Shown here: in pieces, positions 1-8,048 of the stretch
How the letters are laid out: every line of letters starts with the position of its first letter
Numbering within the stretch: the stretch's first letter is position 1
NCBI RefSeq assembly: GCF_019933155.2
Contig: NZ_CP082944.1
Location: forward strand, 4,714,001 to 4,778,000
Length of the DNA stretch: 64,000 nt
DNA from: Metabacillus dongyingensis
GTDB lineage: Bacteria; Bacillota; Bacilli; Bacillales; Bacillaceae
Direction of reading: 5' to 3'
Position numbers and translations under genes: made by a program
Notes under the pieces: generated by a model
What the model was told of the DNA's origin: nothing
The model's database searches: none
What the model saw: the letters and a program-made list of their open reading frames with translations, nothing else

Positions 1-755
1 ACCACTCCGCCATCAATATAAAGGGGGGACCCCATCATAAACTTCGATTCATCTGATGCCAGGTAAAGCGCAGCAAAAGCAACATCCTCAGGCTTGCCTA
101 ATCCTCCGCTTAATTGACGTGTTTTTATTTTCTCAATGGCTTCCTCTGGATCAGCATAGGACTCTTTTAAATAAGTTTCTACAAATGGAGTTAAGATTGT
201 ACCAGGCAAGAGCGCATTAACACGGATATTATAAGGAGCATAATCAACTTGCATCGACTTCGTCAGTGCTAAAACTGCTCCTTTCGAAGCAGAATAAGAT
301 GCTCGATTGCCTAACCCAATTTCTGCTATGCATGATGACATATTTATAATGGATCCCTTTTTTTGATCCATCATATAAGGCAATACAAATTTGCTAGGGA
401 GCATAACCCCATTGATATTTACGCGAATTGTTTGATCCCATTCGTTTAGGTTGGTTTCGTGAAGTTTTCCGACACCGCTAATTCCAGCATTATTAAAAAG
501 AACATCGATTCGTTTATATTTATTTATTGCTTCTTCAACCATAGTTTTCACGGAAATGGGATTTGTTACATCAGCTTGTAAAAAAAATGCATCTCCTCCA
601 AATTCAATAATTTCTGATACAGTTTTACCGCCTTTTACTGAATCCAGGTCATTTACAACGACTGACGCACCTTCTCTTGCAAATAATAATGCCGAAGACT
701 TCCCAATGCCAGAACCTGCCCCGGTTATGAGAACTACCTTATCTCTCAATCTCAT
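1..755 (-). CDS. SDR-family oxidoreductase, 3' end beyond the window
   Basis: This is an NAD(P)-dependent short-chain dehydrogenase. The translation begins MRLRDKVVLITGAGSGIG, which is the Rossmann cofactor motif TGxxxGxG. It continues with an NNAG motif and an active-site YSASK (Tyr-x-x-x-Lys). About 251 codons are visible, and the end lies off the left edge; the reading frame reaches a YIDGG motif typical of the SDR C-terminus. I chose the ATG at 753-755 because AAAGGAG precedes it at good spacing. It follows a second SDR after 22 bp, so the two are co-transcribed. The substrate is not visible. Next to a UxaA-like dehydratase and an alpha-fucosidase, a sugar, sugar lactone or keto-deoxy acid dehydrogenase is likely (inference). 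Confidence 0.85.
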   Translation of the reverse strand, partial: MRLRDKVVLITGAGSGIGKSSALLFAREGASVVVNDLDSVKGGKTVSEIIEFGGDAFFLQADVTNPISVKTMVEEAINKYKRIDVLFNNAGISGVGKLHETNLNEWDQTIRVNINGVMLPSKFVLPYMMDQKKGSIINMSSCIAEIGLGNRASYSASKGAVLALTKSMQVDYAPYNIRVNALLPGTILTPFVETYLKESYADPEEAIEKIKTRQLSGGLGKPEDVAFAALYLASDESKFMMGSPLYIDGGV

Positions 756-777
756 AATACGCTAAACTCCTTTGCTA

Positions 778-1572
778 TTAATGTTCCAGGCGGTCTTCTG
801 GCTGAGCTGCTTTTACTGTTAAACCGCCATCGACCATTAATAAATGGCCATTGATTTGATCGGCTTCATTTGAAGCCAGAAAAACAACGGCATCTCCTAT
901 TTGCCTTGCTGTTCCCAAACGCTTCATTGGATTTGCCTCTGTTTCCTTTTGTCTGATCTCTGGATCAGATAGAAAGTCCGTGCACATATCTGTATCCACA
1001 GTGCTTGGGCCGACAGCATTCACATTAATGTTATACCTCCCCAGTTCAATGGCCAGCCCCTTAGTCAACATATGCCCTGCTGCTTTTGAGGCTTGATAAT
1101 GCGGTATGACAGGGCTTGTTACCATTAAGCTTGCTGTGGATAAAATATTAATGATTTTCCCGCTCCTCTTTGGAATCATTCTCCTGGCTGCTGATTGAGA
1201 AGTGAGATAGATTGCCTTCACATTTGTATTAAAGGTTCGGTCCCAAGTATCTTCGGAGAGCTGCATAAACGATTCAAAAGGAGCAATTCCGGCATTGTTA
1301 ACTAGAATATCTATTTCCCCTAGTGATTCTTCAACTAATGCTACCATTTCTTCCACATCGTTTTTCTTGCCTGCATCGGCTTTAATTACAATTGCTTTTC
1401 TTCCAATTGCTTCTACTCTTTTTTTCACATCGTTTGCTTGAATGCGTGAACGTTCAGAGTTAAAATTAATGGCGATGTTTGCCCCTTCTTCTGCTAACCT
1501 AATAACAATCGCTTCACCTATTCCCCTGCTTCCGCCAGTAACCAAAGCAACCTTATCCAGTAATCTATTCAT
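778..1572 (-). CDS. SDR-family oxidoreductase
   Basis: This is a 264-residue classical SDR. It has the cofactor-binding TGGSRGIG motif near residue 13, NNAG near residue 90, catalytic YQASK near residue 158, and a C-terminal MVDGG. The length is normal for the family. It lies between the partial SDR downstream (22 bp gap) and the UxaA-like gene upstream (21 bp gap), all read leftward. Two SDRs beside a sugar-acid dehydratase fit an oxidative, non-phosphorylating route for a hexose or deoxyhexose such as L-fucose: one SDR oxidising the free sugar and one a keto-deoxy acid. That pathway assignment is inference, and the order of reactions cannot be read from the sequence. Confidence 0.85.
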   Translation of the reverse strand: MNRLLDKVALVTGGSRGIGEAIVIRLAEEGANIAINFNSERSRIQANDVKKRVEAIGRKAIVIKADAGKKNDVEEMVALVEESLGEIDILVNNAGIAPFESFMQLSEDTWDRTFNTNVKAIYLTSQSAARRMIPKRSGKIINILSTASLMVTSPVIPHYQASKAAGHMLTKGLAIELGRYNINVNAVGPSTVDTDMCTDFLSDPEIRQKETEANPMKRLGTARQIGDAVVFLASNEADQINGHLLMVDGGLTVKAAQPEDRLEH

Positions 1573-1593
1573 CTCCTTTAATCCCTCCCTGTC

Positions 1594-2754
1594 CTACAAA
1601 CTGATGCCTATACGGCTAATGCTGAATTCTTGATGCCCAAGAATCTCGGCTTTTGTCAAATGACCTGAAGAAACGTTTACTATTTCGTTGAATAATCGTT
1701 TTCCAGCTAGATCTAGATTTTCTTTTCCTGTTAATACTGTACTGACATCAACATCAATATTATCTGACATTCTTCTTGCCATCTCTTCATTACCAGAGAT
1801 TTTTATCACTGGTACAATTGGGTTGCCAGTAGGTGTTCCACGCCCAGTAGTAAAGCAAACTAATTGAATTCCAGCTGCTGCCATACCTGAAACACATTCA
1901 ATATCATTCCCCGGAGAGTCCATAAAATAAAATCCTTTTCCAGGTATTTCACTTGCATAATCTACTACCCCCTGCAATGGAGCTGTCCCTGCTTTGCTTA
2001 TACACCCTAAGGATTTTTCCTCTATGCTGGACAATCCACCTTCAATATTTCCTGGACTGGGGTTGCCGCCGCGCATATCTACACCCATTCTATTAATTTC
2101 TTCTTCAAACCGGGCGATTGATTGATAGAGTTTGTTTTTAACGTCATTGTTCACTGCTTTTTCTGCTAAAATATGTTCAGCTCCTATTATTTCAGTGGTT
2201 TCCCCCATCACAATGCTTCCGCCTTCTTGAATAATAAGATCCGATGCTCTTCCAAGTACTGGGTTACTGCACAAGCCTGATGTTGCATCAGATCCTCCGC
2301 ATTTAACTCCTACTATGAGCTCTGATAATGGAATATCCACCAATGGGGTGTTTTTAATCTCATTTATTAACTGATCTGCTATTTCTATTCCTTTATGAAT
2401 TGTATTTACAGATCCGCCTTCTTCCTGAATATCGATCCAAACAACTGGTTTTCCGGTTTCTGCAATTTCTTTTTGAATTTGTTTCGCATCCATCACTTCG
2501 CAGCCAAGGCTGACTAATAGAACAGCTCCAACATTGGGGTTTCTTCCCATGCCTACAAGGACCTTATGTGTTCGATCTTTGTCTTCGCCTACTTGGCTGC
2601 AGCCATGCTGATGAGGGATGGCAATTGACCCTGGGATCTGCTGTTGAATTTTTGTTACAACTTGATTTGCACATACTACTGTGGGCATTAGCAGCAAATG
2701 ATTTCTTATGCCGCTCTTTCCGTTCGGACGACGGTATCCTTTAATGGCTGCCAT
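1594..2754 (-). CDS. UxaA-family sugar-acid dehydratase (altronate/galactarate dehydratase C-terminal type)
   Basis: The 386-residue product matches the large catalytic domain of altronate hydrolase and galactarate dehydratase. It starts with the family signature GYRRPNGKSGIRNHLLLMPT and has Cys and His residues in HQHGCSQ, plus KCGGSDATSGL. These enzymes dehydrate aldonic or aldaric acids to 2-keto-3-deoxy acids. The small N-terminal SAF domain of full-length UxaA or GarD is absent, so a separate SAF subunit is expected and may lie beyond the left edge. The start overlaps the GH125 stop by 14 bp and has AAAGGAGA upstream, indicating translational coupling. With a fucosidase and two SDRs nearby, a fuconate-type substrate is a reasonable guess but is unproven. 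Confidence 0.8.
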   Translation of the reverse strand: MAAIKGYRRPNGKSGIRNHLLLMPTVVCANQVVTKIQQQIPGSIAIPHQHGCSQVGEDKDRTHKVLVGMGRNPNVGAVLLVSLGCEVMDAKQIQKEIAETGKPVVWIDIQEEGGSVNTIHKGIEIADQLINEIKNTPLVDIPLSELIVGVKCGGSDATSGLCSNPVLGRASDLIIQEGGSIVMGETTEIIGAEHILAEKAVNNDVKNKLYQSIARFEEEINRMGVDMRGGNPSPGNIEGGLSSIEEKSLGCISKAGTAPLQGVVDYASEIPGKGFYFMDSPGNDIECVSGMAAAGIQLVCFTTGRGTPTGNPIVPVIKISGNEEMARRMSDNIDVDVSTVLTGKENLDLAGKRLFNEIVNVSSGHLTKAEILGHQEFSISRIGISL

Positions 2755-4489
2755 TGATATTCTCCTTTAAATTTGATTGATCTCCTCTGCCGCGAATGCC
2801 TATTAAATTATGTACATGAACATGTTCCCCGTCTTCTATATCAGCTGTTGCCCGTCCAATAACTTCCCCATATTTTATGATTTCTTCACCTTCTATAATT
2901 TTCCGCAGGGCAAGTTTATGTCCAAATGGAGCAGCCTGTCTAGCCCTTAAAGTTTGAGGCTGACCGTCTATATCCATACTGAATGTAAGCAATTCATTTT
3001 TGTCTGCTCTTTTAAGCAGAGTGATAACGTTATCATTTTCATTCATGACAATACATGATATTTGAGATCCCTTTAATTGATTTACCGAATCCATGAAATA
3101 ATTCCCCCCTGAGAGCAATGAATTTCCAGTCTCATTTTTATAATTCAAATATAGATCAATTGTATAACTTTCTTTATTCTTGATAGAAAGATGTAACGGA
3201 CTCCCTTTCACCACTTTTCCACAAAGACTAAGAACAAATTCACTGAACATAGAATTGGACCAGGAAAACCATTCTCTCGTGTACTTTTCAGGCATATCTG
3301 CATGAAAACCTTCATGCATAAAACCCGTATTTCCATCTGTGGAAGTTAGTATCTTAAGAATATTCAACTTTTCTTCATATGAAACAGCAGTCATCCCTTG
3401 AATGGACAATGCAATAGGCCAGACATACTGTCCAGGAGTATGGGGACTTCCAATTCCTCTAGCCTTTACCCCTTCATAGTAATAGGGATTTTCCCGACTC
3501 AGTATATAGCTGCGCGTTTTTAGATAAGTTTCGTCCCTAAAACCTGTGTAACCAAGATAGGGGATAGATAATAAACTTGGAACATTTGCATCATCCATAA
3601 GGTTAAATCGCCCGAGCCCATCTGTTTCATAAGCATAAATAGAATCAAATACTGGATGATTAAAGACAGCATACTTTTCAATCCCTGTGTTAATTTCATC
3701 AGCAAGCTGCTCACAGGCTCGCTTCAGCTCCATATCCTTTATTACTTCGCCACATATCTCTGCAGCGTATTTTAATACAACAACTGCAAACATATTTGAC
3801 GGCACCAAAAATCCGTATAAACAAGCGTCATCACTTGGTCTGAAGCCGCTCCAAGTCATTCCCGTCTTCGCTGTTTTCGATCCCTTTCCATCACGTATTA
3901 GTGTGTCATAATAACGGTTGGTCTCTCTAATAAATGAATATGGGGAGTTATTTTCATGATCCTGTTCTGCCGTCCATACATTTAGAATCTTTTTCAATGC
4001 TTCAACAAATAAATGATCAAAGTGCTCCACTCTGCCTGTAGACTTCCAAAATAGGTAAGAGAGCTGAATAGGATAGCAGAGGGAATCAATTTCATATTTT
4101 CTCTCCCAAATTTCGGGAAGCATTTCTGTTTGATCAGTCTGATGCCCTTTTCCATTTGCAGATTCGTTAAAGGCATTGGCGTAAGGATCTATATTAATGA
4201 ACTGCAATTGACGTCTAATCACCCCTTCGATCATCTCAGCAATATTTTCGTCTTCTTCTGCTGCCATTAGATAAGGGCGCACCTGTGCTGCAGAGTCACG
4301 AAGCCACATAGCAGGAATATCACTAGTGATGACAAATGTTGTCCCATCCTTCTGAGACTTTAAAGTTGTTTCATACGTATTAACAAAGCATTGTTCAAAC
4401 ATCGTTTGCAGTTTTGCATCCTCAGGAAACGTTTCTTTAACAAGTGCAATTAACCTGTTTAGTGATGCTGGAATGACTTTATTTTTCAT
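2741..4489 (-). CDS. GH125 exo-alpha-1,6-mannosidase
   Basis: This 582-residue protein belongs to glycoside hydrolase family 125, metal-independent inverting exo-alpha-1,6-mannosidases acting on N-glycan and mannan arms. The family signature TSDIPAMWLRDS lies at residues 55-66, followed by NAFNE, a GMTWSGFRPSDD segment and an EWFSWSNSMFSE segment near the end of the barrel. The common catalytic core is roughly 430 residues, so the last 140 or so form an extra C-terminal domain. There is no signal peptide, so it should act in the cytoplasm on imported oligosaccharides. The ATG has AAGGGGGG eight bases upstream. It lies downstream of the fucosidase after a 139-bp gap that holds a long inverted repeat. 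Confidence 0.88.
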   Translation of the reverse strand: MKNKVIPASLNRLIALVKETFPEDAKLQTMFEQCFVNTYETTLKSQKDGTTFVITSDIPAMWLRDSAAQVRPYLMAAEEDENIAEMIEGVIRRQLQFINIDPYANAFNESANGKGHQTDQTEMLPEIWERKYEIDSLCYPIQLSYLFWKSTGRVEHFDHLFVEALKKILNVWTAEQDHENNSPYSFIRETNRYYDTLIRDGKGSKTAKTGMTWSGFRPSDDACLYGFLVPSNMFAVVVLKYAAEICGEVIKDMELKRACEQLADEINTGIEKYAVFNHPVFDSIYAYETDGLGRFNLMDDANVPSLLSIPYLGYTGFRDETYLKTRSYILSRENPYYYEGVKARGIGSPHTPGQYVWPIALSIQGMTAVSYEEKLNILKILTSTDGNTGFMHEGFHADMPEKYTREWFSWSNSMFSEFVLSLCGKVVKGSPLHLSIKNKESYTIDLYLNYKNETGNSLLSGGNYFMDSVNQLKGSQISCIVMNENDNVITLLKRADKNELLTFSMDIDGQPQTLRARQAAPFGHKLALRKIIEGEEIIKYGEVIGRATADIEDGEHVHVHNLIGIRGRGDQSNLKENINGSH

Positions 4490-4547
4490 AAATGATTCCC
4501 CCCTTGCATCCTAGTGTGATAATTTCATAGGGTCATATCTTTTCCTC

Positions 4548-4576
4548 AGCAATGGTTTGAAACATAAACCATTGCT
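4548..4576 (-). promoter_or_regulatory. 11-bp perfect inverted repeat between GH29 and GH125 genes
   Basis: AGCAATGGTTT at 4548-4558 is matched by AAACCATTGCT at 4566-4576 with a 7-base loop. On the transcribed strand the stem is followed by GAGGAAAAG rather than a U-run, so it is not a standard terminator. It could separate or stabilise the two halves of the message. Confidence 0.45.
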
Positions 4577-4628
4577 AGTCCCAATGTGAATGGGAAATAA
4601 TATGAGCCTTCTGTGGTTTCAAGTCCTC

Positions 4629-5921
4629 TTATTTTAATTTGATCTCAATGACTGGAACTAAAACATCGGGTTTAATAACCGGGATTTCAAGAACCACTTC
4701 TCCATCTTCAACTACCGGTACGTTATGGTGGTGTATATCAGACTCCATATATTCATAGAATTTCACTTCGGAATGATCATGTAAAAATTGAACATATTCT
4801 ATTTTTCCTGCCAGTTCGCTTAGATGGATTGTCCTGAATGGCCAAGAAAAAATATGAAGATAAATAGTTTGATCTTTTTGGGTTAATCGGCAATCTGGAG
4901 GAGAAGGAAACTCACTTTCCCCTGCACCATATATGGATGACTCATGATACTTCATCCATTCTGAAATTCTTTCCATAATTTCCATCGATTTTAAATCCCA
5001 TTCTCCTCTGGCGGTTGGACCTATATTCAATAAAAGATTTCCATTTTTAGATACAGTATCGATCAGCATCTTTATGACCATTTCTGGCGACTTCCAATGA
5101 AGTTCATCCCGGTCATATCCCCAGCTTCCATTCAAGGTTTGACAGGCTTCCCACACGATATCTAAGCCGTCTTTTTTTATGGACCGTTTAGGCTGATATT
5201 GCTCGGGTGTATAAACACCCCGATTCAGATCCAGCCGATTATTTAAAATGATATGCGGCTGCAGTTTAAGAATTAATGCTTCAAGCTCCTCAGCCTTCCA
5301 ATCTTTTGCCCCTTTGCCTTTGGACCAGTCCCAGTCCCTGTCCGGATAGGAAAAATCAAACCATAGATAATCGATTTTCCCATAAGACGTTAACAATTCA
5401 TGAACTTGTTGATGCAGATATTGCACATACTGGTCAAACTCTCTTTTTTTAGCCTTTTCTTCTTCGTTTTCACGAAGTGAATGCAAGCCATCAATCGTAA
5501 ACTCAGGGTGATGCCAGTCGATGAGGGAATGATAGAACCCTATTTTTATTCCTTCCGCTCTGAACGCATCTGCAAACTCTCTTACAATATCTTTTCCATA
5601 GGGTGAATTTGTAACTTTATAGTCCGTTGCGTCTGAGTCCCACATGGCAAATCCTTCATGGTGTTTTGTTGTGAGAACAGCATATTTCATGCCTGCCTTT
5701 TTTGCATTTACAGCCCATTCCCTCGCGTTAAAAAGGTCGGGATTAAATCGATCCATGTATTTTTTGTATTGCTCTGGGTGTATTTTCTCTTTCGTCATCA
5801 CCCATTCATGTCTTGCAGGCAATGCATACAATCCCCAATGAATAAACAGACCAAATCGATCCTCTATAAACCACTGAAAATCTCCGTAATGATCTGGCCA
5901 GTCATATACGCGTTCCGTCAT
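4629..5921 (-). CDS. GH29 alpha-L-fucosidase
   Basis: The product (430 residues from the chosen start) is a family GH29 alpha-L-fucosidase, which releases L-fucose with retention. Visible signatures are RFGLFIHWGLYALPARHEW at the start of the barrel, TKHHEGFAMWDS, and KIDYLWFDFSYPD, in which the Asp near residue 189 occupies the nucleophile position. NLLLNIGPTARGEW closes the barrel, and a small beta domain follows. There is no signal peptide. The frame opens with a GTG at 5930, but AAGGAG sits exactly eight bases before the ATG at 5919-5921, so that ATG is preferred. Fucose released here could feed the two SDRs and the UxaA-like enzyme downstream (inference). Confidence 0.9.
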   Translation of the reverse strand: MTERVYDWPDHYGDFQWFIEDRFGLFIHWGLYALPARHEWVMTKEKIHPEQYKKYMDRFNPDLFNAREWAVNAKKAGMKYAVLTTKHHEGFAMWDSDATDYKVTNSPYGKDIVREFADAFRAEGIKIGFYHSLIDWHHPEFTIDGLHSLRENEEEKAKKREFDQYVQYLHQQVHELLTSYGKIDYLWFDFSYPDRDWDWSKGKGAKDWKAEELEALILKLQPHIILNNRLDLNRGVYTPEQYQPKRSIKKDGLDIVWEACQTLNGSWGYDRDELHWKSPEMVIKMLIDTVSKNGNLLLNIGPTARGEWDLKSMEIMERISEWMKYHESSIYGAGESEFPSPPDCRLTQKDQTIYLHIFSWPFRTIHLSELAGKIEYVQFLHDHSEVKFYEYMESDIHHHNVPVVEDGEVVLEIPVIKPDVLVPVIEIKLK

Positions 5922-5990
5922 AAACTCCACTCCTTCTTATTCCAAATACAATGCCCGCAGGCGGGATGTCATCTCTCATAAAGCAGATTG

Positions 5991-7049
5991 TTAAAAGGTT
6001 ACCTCTATGCCTTTTTCACTGGATTCATAGATTCCGCAAAGAATCTTCATTATCTCTACTCCATCCTGTACAGGACTAATCGGCTCTTTATTTTCAAGCA
6101 CGCATTCAACAAAATGATTGATTTCTGAATGAAAAGCTTCTGTAAAGTTAAAGGTTGCATGATTGATTTGAGGCGTAATATTAAGGATCGTATTGTTTTT
6201 CTCAGATATGATTTCTAAGGAAGGCTCTATTTCTGCTCCACCTTTATCCCCATAAATTTTTATTGTTGTCTCATCTTTTTTAGCATGCAGGGTGAAGCTT
6301 GAATCTACAAAAAGAGTAGCCCCATTTTCAAAGCGAATAAGAGCATTTGCCATATCTTCTACATTATTTTTTGTCGCGTCATAATCTGCAGCTTTATAAA
6401 AAGAGAGATTCTTAACATTTGAACGATTCCCTAATAAATCATAAGTGTTGCCTGAAATAGATTTGACCTTTGGGCGGCCCATTAAATACCAGCATAAATC
6501 TATTACGTGGACACCAATATCTATTAGTGGACCACCGCCGGAACGCTCCTTATCAGAAAACCATCCTCCCGGGTTTCCCAAACGGCGAATACTTGAAGCT
6601 TTTGCATAATAAATCACGCCGAGTTCTCCAGCTTCAATAAACGTTTTTAAAATTTGGGTATTGCTTGCAAACCTTCTTACAAATCCGACTTGAAGAATTT
6701 TCCCGCTTTTTTTGACTGCATCTTCAATTTCAAGAGCTTTTTCAACACTTGTGGTTAATGGTTTTTCAACTAAAACATGTTTTCCGGCATTCAGCGCTGC
6801 AATGGCAATTTCAGCATGTGTATTATTCCATGTGCATATACTGACAGCTTGTATTTCTCTGTCTTCTAATAGTTTTGTATAGTCCGTATAGTATTTTTCT
6901 GCATTGTATTTTTCTGCTGTTGTTTTTGCTCTTTCTTCGTTTAGATCGCACACAGCGTAAAGTTCTGCACACTCATGCATTGAAAAACTGCCTAAATGCA
7001 TTTCTGCAATTGAACCCGCACCAATAACCCCTATTTTAAGTTTCCTCAT
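5991..7049 (-). CDS. Gfo/Idh/MocA-family oxidoreductase
   Basis: This is a 352-residue NAD(P)-dependent sugar oxidoreductase with the N-terminal Rossmann motif GVIGAGSIAE. The conserved EKPLTTS motif lies near residue 93, followed by the C-terminal alpha/beta domain with GGGPLIDIGVHVIDL, where a His commonly takes part in catalysis. An upstream in-frame ATG exists at 7082, but GGAGGG lies just before the ATG at 7047-7049, which fits the family's N-terminus. The gene starts 23 bp after the stop of a TIM-barrel isomerase, a pairing typical of inositol and sugar oxidation clusters. The specific substrate cannot be read from sequence. Confidence 0.87.
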   Translation of the reverse strand: MRKLKIGVIGAGSIAEMHLGSFSMHECAELYAVCDLNEERAKTTAEKYNAEKYYTDYTKLLEDREIQAVSICTWNNTHAEIAIAALNAGKHVLVEKPLTTSVEKALEIEDAVKKSGKILQVGFVRRFASNTQILKTFIEAGELGVIYYAKASSIRRLGNPGGWFSDKERSGGGPLIDIGVHVIDLCWYLMGRPKVKSISGNTYDLLGNRSNVKNLSFYKAADYDATKNNVEDMANALIRFENGATLFVDSSFTLHAKKDETTIKIYGDKGGAEIEPSLEIISEKNNTILNITPQINHATFNFTEAFHSEINHFVECVLENKEPISPVQDGVEIMKILCGIYESSEKGIEVTF

Positions 7050-7072
7050 TGATAATCCCTCCGATTTAAAAT

Positions 7073-7930
7073 CTACTTCCATAACCTTTTAATATTGTTC
7101 AAACCAATTTCAATGGCCTTGAGGCAATCTTCCATGCCTTCAAATTCAAGTGAAATGTACCCGTCATACCCAAAAGATTTGAGAACTTGAATAATTCCTG
7201 AAATATCCAAATCACCTTGTCCTGCAATTGCACCTCTTAAAAAGTTTCCAGCACTTGTCTGGAAAAATCCTTCCCCGGGGAATTGAGTATGCGGACGGAT
7301 ATAAAAATCTTTAAAATGGACCATTGATGCTAAAGGAATCGTGCGTTTTACTGCAGATAATGGATCTTCATCCACACATAGAAAATTACCAATATCCAGA
7401 GTTGTTCTAAAGTTTTTTCTATCAACCGAGTGGACAATCTGTCTAATCCGGTCTGCATGCTGAACATGAAAACCATGATTTTCGATGCTGGTAATAATTC
7501 CATACTGTGCAGCATAGTCAGCAATTTCTCTGCAAGCCTTGATAATAATCGGCAAATCCTTCACAAACCGTTCAATAGAAGTATTTTCTTTTTCTCTTGA
7601 TGCAATATCATGGCGCATTCGCTTTACTCCAAGAGCATGTGCTATGTCAACCTGCATTTTCAGCTGTTCTATTTCTTGATTAAATTGAGCTTCATCTTTG
7701 TCAACGAAATTGGCGCCTACTGCATAATTAGAGATCTCAATCCCTGCTTCTTTTGCTTTTTCTACAATATCGCTAATCAATGCGCTATTATCACTTAGCG
7801 TAAAACCAATTGGGACGATTTCGATATGTTCTCCGCCATGTTCTTTAAGCCAATCAATCGCATCTAAAATGTTCATATTTCCTGATCGAAGTGCGGAATA
7901 AAAACTGTAAGAACTTACACCTAGTTTCAT
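7073..7930 (-). CDS. Sugar phosphate isomerase/epimerase, AP-endonuclease-2-like TIM barrel
   Basis: This 285-residue protein has the xylose-isomerase-like TIM barrel of sugar epimerases and IolE/IolI-type enzymes. It starts MKLGVSSYSF and carries metal-ligand candidates in HIEIVP, SIENHG, TLDIGNF and VHFKDF, ending with SLEFEG. The start at 7928-7930 follows GGAGG; an earlier in-frame ATG at 7978 has no ribosome binding site. The product is clearly paralogous to the protein encoded at 19174-20046, with matching blocks along its full length. It is probably the first enzyme gene after the transporter operon, from which it is separated by a stem-loop at 8009-8041. Confidence 0.82.
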   Translation of the reverse strand: MKLGVSSYSFYSALRSGNMNILDAIDWLKEHGGEHIEIVPIGFTLSDNSALISDIVEKAKEAGIEISNYAVGANFVDKDEAQFNQEIEQLKMQVDIAHALGVKRMRHDIASREKENTSIERFVKDLPIIIKACREIADYAAQYGIITSIENHGFHVQHADRIRQIVHSVDRKNFRTTLDIGNFLCVDEDPLSAVKRTIPLASMVHFKDFYIRPHTQFPGEGFFQTSAGNFLRGAIAGQGDLDISGIIQVLKSFGYDGYISLEFEGMEDCLKAIEIGLNNIKRLWK

Positions 7931-8008
7931 AGATAACCTCCATAGTATGAATGGGAAATGAGAAACAATTGAGATCAAGTATTTTTTATGTAAACCAAAT
8001 AATAGTAA

Positions 8009-8041
8009 GGCTTCATCCCCTTAATGAATGGGAATGAAGCC
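8009..8041 (-). terminator. Stem-loop, probable partial terminator after the binding-protein gene
   Basis: GGCTTCAT and ATGAAGCC pair, with further CCC/GGG pairing inside. The minus-strand transcript continues with UUACUAUUAUUU, a modest U-rich tail. It lies eight bases past the stop of the substrate-binding protein gene and may set the relative levels of transporter and enzyme mRNA. Confidence 0.5.
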
Positions 8042-8048
8042 AGACCTT

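Noticed and set aside
556..765. Plus-strand reading frame inside the first SDR
   Set aside because: It is the antisense shadow of the SDR gene; no ribosome binding site or recognisable protein.
5953..5964. CCCGC/GCGGG mini-hairpin between the Gfo/Idh and GH29 genes
   Set aside because: Five-base stem with two-base loop and no U-run; too small to assign a function.
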